From a virus, in IMG/VR virus record IMGVR_UViG_3300021963_000336, positions 1 to 36,987 of that record: a stretch of DNA of 36,987 nucleotides; one strand, 5' to 3'. Numbering within the stretch: the stretch's first letter is position 1; every line of letters begins with the position of its first letter. Below are positions 22,485 through 29,593 of the stretch, piece after piece. The notes under the pieces are model-generated. The model worked only from the letters and a program-made list of their open reading frames with translations, did no database searches and was not told where the DNA came from. The position numbers and the translations under genes were made by a program.

Positions 22485-23876
22485 TTACTGCGTCAAATCG
22501 TAGAAAGAGATCGACCCGACGCCATCGCCGGTCGTAGCGCCAGAAATTGTGCGGACGCCCAGGGTATAAATATCACTTACGTTTGTCAGCGACACGCCAA
22601 GTTGCTGATCCCAGTTAAATCCTGTCGGAGAGATCGTATCTGCCTGCCCGCCGCCGCCCGAGCTTGAGATATAGGCGGTCTGGACAATCGTCCCTGCCGT
22701 GGCAATCGCCGTGGCAGCAACATCAAACTCGACGTTGCTGTCCGATGGAACCGTTGCTGCCCAAGTCGCCCCCGTCAAAACCGGGTTCTTGATGAGAGCT
22801 ACTTCGTAGTTTTGCAGGGTGGTTGGCTGGAACTGGATTCGGTTGGGCAGCACCACCGCGCCAAGTGCAGTTGACGCCAGCCGAATTGATACCACTGGTA
22901 GGAAGTTGGCGGCTGTATTAATGGTGCCAAGCACCGTCGTACGTCTAGCAACGTGCTCAATCGACGTGGCCTCAAAGCCCCCCTCCGATATAACAGAAGA
23001 GCAAATCTGCGTCAGGGTGGCAGCAACTGCCGACGTTGTGGTGGTAATTTCATAACGAACCGGCAAAACAGCCGTCGTCATATACACCGTGGTTCCGTAG
23101 ACGTTGGCGGTATCAAACGTGTGGCAAACGATGTACTGGCCGTTGATGATGAAGCCACACCGAACCGACCCCACGCCAAGCCACTCAAAGTCCATCCAAA
23201 GAATTTGAGGATGCGTCAGATCAAGCGTCAGGCCGGACGCTCCCGTGCCATCAAGTTTGTCGCCATTCCAGTTTGCTTGGTTGGCAAATCTAGCGTCACT
23301 TGCCGTGCCCGTTGTGTATGAACGCATCACGAACGAATTGACGCCACCCGTGCGCTGGAAAAATACGCCGTTTTGCGTGTTGAAGTAGCCCACCCTCTGT
23401 GTGAGGTTGGCAGATGACCCGTTGTCCATCTGAAACGTAGCAAGGGCCAGCAAGCCCTTGCCCGGTTGATACAGCATATTGCGGTACGACTGCCGCACAA
23501 CGGAACCCACACCAGCGCCCGTCACGGCCATGCTGACACTGGACTGATTGGTATTGAAGGTAGAAGTGCCAGTGCCAGAAGTGGAGGTGCTGAACTGGTT
23601 ATCAGCAGCATACCGGCTCTGACTATCAAACAGGGTATACGGTTCACTGACTCGAAGCCGGCCAAACGCATCGGTGTTGGTGCCGCCAATAGAAATAGGG
23701 ATTGTGTCCATAGTTGCTACAAGCTGCCCCAGAATGTTGTCGAGCCGATTGAAGTACAGGCGCAGGACATCGGAAAATTGGTCATGGAATCTCTTCTCAT
23801 ACTCAAGAGGCGCGGTGGGTAGACGCGGTGCCGTAACCCGGTTGAGTTCAAACTCAGAGGTGACAATCAGCGTCAT
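22485..23876 (-). CDS. Beta-rich phage structural protein, 463 aa
   Basis: The N-terminal 50 residues hold an LPTAPLEYEKRFHDQFSDVL and LRLYFNRLDNIL segment that I recall from the start of phage tail or neck proteins. A GRLRVSEPYTLFDSQSRYAA motif follows. The remaining 380 residues are Thr/Ser/Asn/Gly-rich beta structure with no lysine-rich or catalytic motif, in the style of a jelly-roll or beta-sandwich virion protein. Position next to the tail hub candidate suggests a neck, hub or decoration protein of the tail. No enzymatic function is seen. GGAG lies seven bases before the ATG at 23876, three bases after the upstream stop. Confidence 0.75.
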   Translation of the reverse strand: MTLIVTSEFELNRVTAPRLPTAPLEYEKRFHDQFSDVLRLYFNRLDNILGQLVATMDTIPISIGGTNTDAFGRLRVSEPYTLFDSQSRYAADNQFSTSTSGTGTSTFNTNQSSVSMAVTGAGVGSVVRQSYRNMLYQPGKGLLALATFQMDNGSSANLTQRVGYFNTQNGVFFQRTGGVNSFVMRSYTTGTASDARFANQANWNGDKLDGTGASGLTLDLTHPQILWMDFEWLGVGSVRCGFIINGQYIVCHTFDTANVYGTTVYMTTAVLPVRYEITTTTSAVAATLTQICSSVISEGGFEATSIEHVARRTTVLGTINTAANFLPVVSIRLASTALGAVVLPNRIQFQPTTLQNYEVALIKNPVLTGATWAATVPSDSNVEFDVAATAIATAGTIVQTAYISSSGGGGQADTISPTGFNWDQQLGVSLTNVSDIYTLGVRTISGATTGDGVGSISFYDLTQ

Positions 23877-23879
23877 GCG

Positions 23880-25877
23880 TTATCTCCGGCCGTCCGGGCG
23901 CACATCAATTGAAGGCACACCAAGCTGCCAGTTCACACCAAGTCCATCAGAGCTAATCTTGAAAGCCATCTGCCGCCCACGGACCCGGGTGTAGATGATC
24001 TCGGTGAACTCTTGGACAATGTAGTTGCGCTGCGTCTGATAGTTCTGCGCACTAGTCACGCCCTCAGCCGCCGTAGCGGAGTAAAGCGATCCAGGGTTCT
24101 GGCGCGGCTTCATGGAGAAGGTTACTGCGGGCTGGTTGACGTAAGACCCATCAAAGGTCACGTCAGGGATCACCCGCCACACAAACCCGTAGTTGTGCCC
24201 ATCCCCGATATTGAAGTCGGCAGACTGAATGTAGGACTCGATTGCGGTGGGCGGGTTAGTGGTGCCGTCATCCACGCCATCTTCGTGATACACCAACAGG
24301 CCCCCCGTGGTGGCAGCAACCGGATAGCCGCGCAGCGCCGTGTCGAGCCACGCCGTCCGGCTGAGATTGCCATAGGCCCAGGTCTGCTCCAGGTAGTTAT
24401 AGATGACGTAGCGGTCAATGATGTTTGAATTCGACGAGCAGTAGAAGAACCAAATTTCGTTGTAGTTCTCGTTTGTGCTGGCAAAGAACTGGTACCGCTG
24501 GGACAGGTTGATGTTGCCAAAAATGTATTGGCGAAGAGGGCAGTAGAGCGTTTCCACACGACCGGAGTACATGTAGAACTTGTCCGTGCCCATCCAAAAG
24601 GTGATGTTTGCAGCCGTTGCAACCGAGTTCGGCCCCATGATGGAGATGTTGTCACCAAGAATCTGGAAGCCCCACACGTACGGCGGGCCAAGATACTGCA
24701 TGGAATACAGGGCAGCGTCGGTCCACACCAAGATTTCCTGACGAGACTGAAGTTGGGCTACGATGGACGAGCCAATGTTTAAGCGGTATGACCCCGCTTG
24801 GTTAGTCGCCTCTGGCCACCATACCGCATAGTTTTCTTGATCAGACCAGCGAACAAGCAACGGATCACATACCGTGGACGCGGCTGCTCCTTTTGTAGCG
24901 GGCAACTCATTGCAGCCAAACGCAATCACAAACCGAGAGGTGTCTGAGGTTGCGACGATGTTGCAAATATTCGGGCAAGAGGTATCCGTCAACCAGTATT
25001 GAATGCTGTCCTGGGTATTGGCATTGCTGGGAGATAGAACCTGCGCGCGGTAATAAGTGGCCGGAGCAGCTGCGGGAACCCACAAATAAATTGGGCCGCC
25101 TCGCGGGTTCATTACAAGGTAGTCGCCGTAGTTGTCCTGGCTCCACAAGCGAAGTTGCGTTCCAATACCCACCCCAGCGGGGGCCGGGCTGCCCCACCCG
25201 GTGCTTGCATATCCGGATGTGATACCGCCCCAACCCCCAGCGCCCCACCCCACGCCCGTCGTATAGATGTCGCTGCCCGTAGTGATCTGATAGGTGAAGG
25301 TGGCCGCCCCCGTAGTACCGCTAGAAGTTGCGGCAGTATCCACCACAATCGTGTAGGCATTCCCGCTCACGATGGAGACGATCTGAAACTCTTTGTTCAG
25401 GCTTGCAGCCGGGATGCCGTTGACAGCAGACGCCACACCAGAAATGGTGACAAAGTCGTTGGCCTGCGCCCCGTGCCCCGTGTCGTTGACCGTGACCGTC
25501 GTGCTGGTGTTGACGGTGGTGAAGGCGTTGGAAGCAACAGTGTCCGTTGCCCTGATCGGGGTGACGTCGTAAAACGTGCCGTTGGCCGTCTGCTGAATGT
25601 AGTATTTTAGGTTGGTCCCAACGCCCATCAGGTTAAAGCTTGCAACCGTGACCCAGTTAAACAGCGACCGGCACACGCCCCAAAACGAGCCCGTCGGGGG
25701 AGCAGCCTCACCCCCGGTAGTATTGGCTGATCCGGTGTCCTTGGTCCACCCCCCAAGTTTTTCCGGATAGCCGGACCGGAAGCGCACTTTGTCCATCTCG
25801 AACCACGTGCCTTCGTTGGCCAAACTGGTCGATTCGCGATTGACCCCCGGCTTAAGTTGGAGTTTTTGCAGCGGCAT
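23880..25877 (-). CDS. Tail hub/stabilisation protein candidate (P22 gp10-like), 665 aa
   Basis: This is a 665-residue beta-rich protein from ATG 25877; an in-frame ATG seven codons upstream lies over the endolysin end and is less likely. It opens MPLQKLQLKPGVNRESTSLA, with EKLGGW soon after. That N-terminal layout resembles P22 gp10-type packaged-DNA stabilisation (tail hub) proteins and their many unnamed relatives. The body repeats W-x-G/aromatic-Gly patterns (GVGWGAGGWGGI) and sheets fitting a beta-propeller hub. If correct, it would plug the portal and hold the tail fibres. The assignment is from N-terminal pattern and context only. Confidence 0.6.
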   Translation of the reverse strand: MPLQKLQLKPGVNRESTSLANEGTWFEMDKVRFRSGYPEKLGGWTKDTGSANTTGGEAAPPTGSFWGVCRSLFNWVTVASFNLMGVGTNLKYYIQQTANGTFYDVTPIRATDTVASNAFTTVNTSTTVTVNDTGHGAQANDFVTISGVASAVNGIPAASLNKEFQIVSIVSGNAYTIVVDTAATSSGTTGAATFTYQITTGSDIYTTGVGWGAGGWGGITSGYASTGWGSPAPAGVGIGTQLRLWSQDNYGDYLVMNPRGGPIYLWVPAAAPATYYRAQVLSPSNANTQDSIQYWLTDTSCPNICNIVATSDTSRFVIAFGCNELPATKGAAASTVCDPLLVRWSDQENYAVWWPEATNQAGSYRLNIGSSIVAQLQSRQEILVWTDAALYSMQYLGPPYVWGFQILGDNISIMGPNSVATAANITFWMGTDKFYMYSGRVETLYCPLRQYIFGNINLSQRYQFFASTNENYNEIWFFYCSSNSNIIDRYVIYNYLEQTWAYGNLSRTAWLDTALRGYPVAATTGGLLVYHEDGVDDGTTNPPTAIESYIQSADFNIGDGHNYGFVWRVIPDVTFDGSYVNQPAVTFSMKPRQNPGSLYSATAAEGVTSAQNYQTQRNYIVQEFTEIIYTRVRGRQMAFKISSDGLGVNWQLGVPSIDVRPDGRR

Positions 25878-25879
25878 GG

Positions 25880-26323
25880 TTATCCAATCAGTGCGCACTC
25901 AGCGGTACGCCGTTTAACTAGGCCGGGCAGCACTTTGCCGCCTCCCCGCGTCCAAAGCATCAATTGCTCTTTTGCGCCATCCCAGTCTTTGGCGTTGATT
26001 TTCCTACGGAGTGTGCTGGTCTGCAACCGGCCAATCCCAAGGTTGTAGACAAAGTCCACGATGGCGTTGAATTTAGGCACGTCCGTAATCAGGCCCGGGC
26101 AGAGACGAATGACCCCCGGGGCATAGGTATGCTCCAGTTCCACCATCAAAAGGGCCCGGGCCGCAGGCTCATCCATTGGGCGGTCGATGAGTTGGACTTT
26201 GCGGCCGTCGGCGTAGTACGTAGACCCGTACCCGATGGTGGGGACACCAGCCGGGCACAGATAGGGCTTCGCCCTGAAGCCCTCGAACCTGCGGCACAAC
26301 TCTGCGGCAAGCTCCAGGTTCAT
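25880..26323 (-). CDS. Endolysin, T4-lysozyme-type muramidase (GH24)
   Basis: This is a 147-residue peptidoglycan hydrolase that cleaves the MurNAc-GlcNAc bond at lysis. The catalytic signature is E14 (FEGF), C23 and T29 in the spacing E-8-C-5-T (EGFRAKPYLCPAGVPTIGYG). This is the GH24 pattern in which cysteine replaces the usual aspartate, as known from P1 Lyz. There is no N-terminal signal-anchor helix, so export should depend on the holin encoded just upstream. Length is typical (140-165 residues). I start at ATG 26323, overlapping the holin stop as TGATG. A GTG one codon upstream is the alternative. Confidence 0.95.
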   Translation of the reverse strand: MNLELAAELCRRFEGFRAKPYLCPAGVPTIGYGSTYYADGRKVQLIDRPMDEPAARALLMVELEHTYAPGVIRLCPGLITDVPKFNAIVDFVYNLGIGRLQTSTLRRKINAKDWDGAKEQLMLWTRGGGKVLPGLVKRRTAECALIG

Positions 26324-26817
26324 CACAGCCCCCGCTGTTTCAAAGTGCGGTCCAAGAACCAGAAATTGATGGTGCCAGAAAGAAGCGCGGCAAAGTCAGG
26401 AGACATGATCTGCTTGAACACTTCAGCCGGGGGAAGGCCATTTGCCCAGGCATTCCAGGCAAACCAGATATGGGCAAAGGACCAGATCAGCAGCACCCAG
26501 TACGTTACCACCGGGCGAACGCTGGCGGAGAGCGCAGCGGACCAACCGCCGGCTGCCTTGACCATTTCGGCCTGCTGCTGAATGGCGGAGTTAAAAGCAT
26601 CCATGACCCCCACGTCGATCGCAGCATCCCGAGCGGCCCCGATTTCAGCGAGCTTCTGCTGCCCCCGGACCTTCTCCAGGTCGCACTGCTTATCGAACAT
26701 CGACAGTTCATGCTGGCGCTCGTTTTTCTTGTCGAAAAACTTCAGTACCTCCGGAGCAAGCCGGAAGACCCCGCCAAAGATGCCACCGAGTAAGCCGCCG
26801 CTGAGTAGATCAAACAT
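26323..26817 (-). CDS. Holin, 3-TM type (GTA_holin_3TM-like)
   Basis: This is a 164-residue membrane protein next to the endolysin. An N-terminal Gly-rich hydrophobic stretch (5-20), a charged coiled-coil helix (about 28-90), a strong hydrophobic segment at about 102-124 (VVTYWVLLIWSFAHIWFAW) and a third at about 142-155 give the layout of the GTA-type three-TM holins. The conserved-looking SVRPVVTYW motif supports this. It would form lethal membrane lesions at a set time, releasing the leaderless endolysin. AAGGAG lies five bases before the ATG. The adjacent stop/start overlap with the endolysin gives stoichiometric coupling. Confidence 0.85.
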   Translation of the reverse strand: MFDLLSGGLLGGIFGGVFRLAPEVLKFFDKKNERQHELSMFDKQCDLEKVRGQQKLAEIGAARDAAIDVGVMDAFNSAIQQQAEMVKAAGGWSAALSASVRPVVTYWVLLIWSFAHIWFAWNAWANGLPPAEVFKQIMSPDFAALLSGTINFWFLDRTLKQRGL

Positions 26818-26826
26818 GGTCGCTCC

Positions 26827-27444
26827 TTAAAGTTGCTGTTTGCTCTTAGAGAGCATGGTTGCACCGATGCGCAGCAATGTGCGGTACGCATCTACATCAG
26901 GTGGCTCTTCTTTCCACCCCACGGTTATCTGGCCTATGAACTTACCCTGCTCGGGCGGGACGCTGATACGGCATCCGTAAGTCATGCCCTGTTCTATATA
27001 CCATAGCCCAATCTCGCTCTGCGCCGTCTTGTAGTGACCGCACGGAATCTCCCCGGCCATCAGCGCCACCACGTCCGCATTGTTAGATGCGTTACCCGTG
27101 AAAAGCCCAACATCCAGCCCCTCGTGAGTTTTGTCCCTGCCGTCTCGTGTGTAGGCGCGGTACAGGACTCTGGTTCCAAACACCGGGTTGACCTTAAAGA
27201 TTGCCACCACCGCAGCGCCGGTATTCTTGAACAGGTGGGCCGCCGCATCCTCTACGCGGTCCTCGGCTATGGTGGGAAGCTTCTTGTGCTCCTTGTACGC
27301 GCCGAGAATGAACTCTTGGTTCTGCCAGATGGCATACCCTACAAAGGCGATGACCGCCATGAGGATGATGGCAAACAACTTGAAGGGCGAGTCCACATAC
27401 CCAAGGACCTTGTCAAGGACGGTGGAGGATTTTTCGTCACTCAT
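26827..27444 (-). CDS. Membrane-anchored lysis-cassette protein with possible GAF-like domain, 205 aa
   Basis: This 205-residue protein has one N-terminal TM segment (about 21-40, FKLFAIILMAVIAFVGYAIW) and a large soluble domain after it. That domain has alternating strands and helices (AVVAIFKVNPVFGTRVLYRA; YIEQGMTYGCRIS; FIGQITVGW), suggesting a GAF/PAS-like sensory fold. I do not know this family by name. The start overlaps the previous gene as ATGA. Sitting between a second membrane protein and the holin, it could modulate lysis timing, act as a spanin-like factor, or serve superinfection exclusion. It lacks the coiled-coil periplasmic domain of typical i-spanins. Confidence 0.7.
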   Translation of the reverse strand: MSDEKSSTVLDKVLGYVDSPFKLFAIILMAVIAFVGYAIWQNQEFILGAYKEHKKLPTIAEDRVEDAAAHLFKNTGAAVVAIFKVNPVFGTRVLYRAYTRDGRDKTHEGLDVGLFTGNASNNADVVALMAGEIPCGHYKTAQSEIGLWYIEQGMTYGCRISVPPEQGKFIGQITVGWKEEPPDVDAYRTLLRIGATMLSKSKQQL

Positions 27445-27896
27445 ACGTGCATGATGATGTAAACGAACCCGATCAGGAAAGAGACAAACGCAACGGTGAT
27501 GAAGATATACAGCGTCATCATCGCTGTCTCTTGTCTACGCTTTAGCTTCGCTGCCTTCTCCTCCGCCTCCCGCTTCTTCCTGGCTCTTTGAATCTCCATG
27601 TGCTTCTGGAGAAACAGTGTCCAGAGTTCTGGATAGCCGCCGTACACCAACTGGTGCTTCAAGTGCTCCATGTCCTCACGCAGCTTGTTTTGCTGCATGA
27701 CGATCTCCATTGCCTGCGCCGCGTCTGACTTCCCAGCATGCGCTTCGTTAGCGGCCTTGTTGATAACGTCAGCAGACTCAAAGAGCGCCGAAAACTCCTT
27801 GATGCAGCCGGTGATGTCCTTACCGAGCTTGAGCGCCTTTTGGATGCCTGCCACCGCAGCTTGCGCAGTGGCAAATGCGGTGATTGGGTCGATCAT
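27441..27896 (-). CDS. C-terminally membrane-anchored coiled-coil protein, 151 aa
   Basis: The 151-residue protein starts MIDPITAFATAQAAVAGIQK, an amphipathic Ala-rich helix I recall from conserved phage proteins near lysis and tail genes. The middle is helical, with a charged coiled-coil at about 95-122 (RARKKREAEEKAAKLKRR). One TM helix lies at the C-terminus (about 126-149). Tail-anchored topology with the bulk in the cytoplasm is predicted. Starts and stops overlap both neighbours by ATGA, so it is translated with the 2OG oxygenase and the 205-aa membrane protein. The lysis context suggests it interacts with the holin or membrane, but this is inference. Confidence 0.75.
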   Translation of the reverse strand: MIDPITAFATAQAAVAGIQKALKLGKDITGCIKEFSALFESADVINKAANEAHAGKSDAAQAMEIVMQQNKLREDMEHLKHQLVYGGYPELWTLFLQKHMEIQRARKKREAEEKAAKLKRRQETAMMTLYIFITVAFVSFLIGFVYIIMHV

Positions 27897-28504
27897 GGGT
27901 CACTTTTAATTTGCAAATGTGTGCGTCCAGTGCGGTTTCCCATACGGCCCCGGATAAACGTGTTGAACGCAATGCTCACACGAGTCCGAGAGCTTTTGGT
28001 CGGCGGGACCATGTGCTCCATGTAAGAAGGAAAGAGGATCAACTGCCCGGCCTCAACATCAAAACCCCACGAGTGTGCGTTGAGGGTGTTGCCCGGAGCG
28101 GGGTCGATGGTCATCTGACTAGGGCCGGGGCGGTAGAAAATAACCTCGTCGCAGTTGCGTTCAGCCTGCACATAGAAGACGCCCGAGATGAACGAGTTGG
28201 CGTGAGCATGTTTTTGGTGCTGCTTGCCCGGCTCGGTGTAGTTTGCCCAAGACTGCGTCACAAACAAGGTAGTGTCATAAGCGGGGCTGTATACCGAAGC
28301 AATGTGCTCATCCAAGCAAGCCTGCACAAACTTTCCCAGCTCGACCATCCGGGGGTCGTCCAAAAGCTGATCGTTAACCGTAATCTCGTTGTGCATGTTT
28401 TGAGCTTTTTCCTGCTCGTACACGCAAGCAAGCTCTTCCATCGTAAGCCCGCGCCCAAGGGAGTGCATGCTGACAACAGTGGGGAAGATGGTAAACAGCT
28501 TCAC
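27893..28504 (-). CDS. Putative 2OG-Fe(II) oxygenase
   Basis: This is a 203-residue protein of the 2OG-Fe(II) oxygenase superfamily (PF13759-like). The double-stranded beta-helix core shows a QHQKHAHANSFISGVFYV motif with H99 and H101, and GQLILFPSYMEHMVPP with the distal ligand H164. R175 in the RTRVSIAFN strand should bind 2-oxoglutarate. I chose GTG 28504, which has GAAGG seven bases upstream; 30 further codons open upstream are in the tail-fibre gene. Such enzymes hydroxylate protein or nucleic-acid substrates and are common in T4-like cyanophages. The substrate here is unknown. Next to the tail fibre and lysis genes, a virion-protein or host-target modification is possible. Confidence 0.88.
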   Translation of the reverse strand: MKLFTIFPTVVSMHSLGRGLTMEELACVYEQEKAQNMHNEITVNDQLLDDPRMVELGKFVQACLDEHIASVYSPAYDTTLFVTQSWANYTEPGKQHQKHAHANSFISGVFYVQAERNCDEVIFYRPGPSQMTIDPAPGNTLNAHSWGFDVEAGQLILFPSYMEHMVPPTKSSRTRVSIAFNTFIRGRMGNRTGRTHLQIKSDP

Positions 28505-28514
28505 TGGACAACCT

Positions 28515-29531
28515 TCACGCCGTGCGCTTCCACATGTACACAGTGATGTACGGCTGGTAGTTGGCGTTGGTGCCAGAAGAACCAGAAGATGCAACAGTCG
28601 TGGTGATGTTCGCGGTGCCTGTATTGGTCGTGAGTGTAGTATTGACCTCCCCTCGGAACGTCGCGTTGGGTCCGTTCTGGTAAGAGCTAGAGGTGTTGCG
28701 GCCCCCCTCCTGTACCACGGTATGCGTGTGGCCAGAATCAGTAGACGTAGCCGTGTGGGTGTGAGCTACCGTAATTGCATCCGCGCTACCGCCGGTCTCT
28801 TCAGCCGTGTCGAACAGCGGGTTGCCTGCGTTAAAACCAACCGGCACCCGACCAGCGCCAAATGCGGTCCAAGTACCGAAGCCAAGCAACGTGCCGGGAT
28901 TAGTGGAGTTCGTGGCGTTAATGTAGATGGAGCCCACGGGGTGGAGCGCTTGGAGCGCCGCCTGCACAAAAGCGGTGGTGGCGATGCTGGTGTCGTTATC
29001 GCCAAATGTTTGCGTAACTGCGGTAGACCCGGCGGTGGCGGTCACTACTCCATTAATATTCCCCGTCACGTTGCCAGTCAGGTCTCCGGTCACGTTGCCA
29101 ACCACAGTACCAATCACATGGCTGTTCTGGACCAAGAAGTCGGTGCCGTTAGACCAGACCGTCATGGTCTTTCCAGCGGGGATGGCCACCCCAGCGCCAG
29201 CAGCAGTCGTGTTTCCAGCTACGGTGGAGTTGTAGATCGTGGCAGTGTACGAGCTGCCGTTTTGGATAACGTACTGCTTGGAGACCGGGGGCGCGTAGAC
29301 CGCGAAGTTTGCCGCTGTAGTCGTGGTCAACCGGATCATGGCAAGCCGCGCCTGATCATATGCGCCATCCACAATCGTGAATGCTTGGCTGGCAGAGGAT
29401 GCGATCGCCGCGTACCCGGCAATCGCATCCTCCAAGATGGTGCCCAGGTTGGTGTTGGTGGTATCGCCCCACGTACCAGCTTCTGCGCCGTTAGCGATGA
29501 GGGTGAGTCGGAGAATGTCTGATGTGGCCAT
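28515..29531 (-). CDS. Tail fibre with collar-type C-terminal domain, 338 aa
   Basis: The N-terminus (LRLTLIANGAEAGTWGDTTN, about 7-26) is the particle-attachment motif seen in many phage fibres. Residues about 138-165 contain short G-N-V-T-G-D/N repeats, typical of triple-stranded fibre shafts. The C-terminal part has PVGSIYINATNSTNP and GTWTAFGAGRVPVGF (about 198-233), then HTHT and HTHT (257-270). Such HxH motifs bind metal in T4-type fibre tips. It ends NYQPYITVYMWKRTA, a collar-type C-terminus. It would form the host-contacting trimer or baseplate fibre. A strong AAGGAGCAACG ribosome site precedes the ATG. Confidence 0.9.
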   Translation of the reverse strand: MATSDILRLTLIANGAEAGTWGDTTNTNLGTILEDAIAGYAAIASSASQAFTIVDGAYDQARLAMIRLTTTTAANFAVYAPPVSKQYVIQNGSSYTATIYNSTVAGNTTAAGAGVAIPAGKTMTVWSNGTDFLVQNSHVIGTVVGNVTGDLTGNVTGNINGVVTATAGSTAVTQTFGDNDTSIATTAFVQAALQALHPVGSIYINATNSTNPGTLLGFGTWTAFGAGRVPVGFNAGNPLFDTAEETGGSADAITVAHTHTATSTDSGHTHTVVQEGGRNTSSSYQNGPNATFRGEVNTTLTTNTGTANITTTVASSGSSGTNANYQPYITVYMWKRTA

Positions 29532-29593
29532 TCGTTGCTCCTTAGTCGATTAGTTGCATTTTGTCAGTTTGCCTGTCGGATGTCACCCGGGGT
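29532..29593 (-). other. 62-base gap between adhesin and tail-fibre genes
   Basis: On the minus strand this gap holds the AAGGAG ribosome site for the fibre gene. A CTGACA-like hexamer has no matching -10 box. I see no terminator hairpin, so the adhesin and the fibre are probably co-transcribed. Confidence 0.5.

Noticed and set aside
27400-27425. TTGACA on the minus strand near the start of the 205-aa membrane protein gene
   Set aside because: No -10-like hexamer follows at 15-19 bases; it lies in coding sequence, and the gene is coupled to the one before it.
28505-28594. Upstream extension of the 2OG oxygenase frame to 28594
   Set aside because: The extra 30 codons overlap the tail-fibre gene, have odd Cys/Arg-rich composition and no ribosome site. 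GTG 28504 has GAAGG at the right distance.
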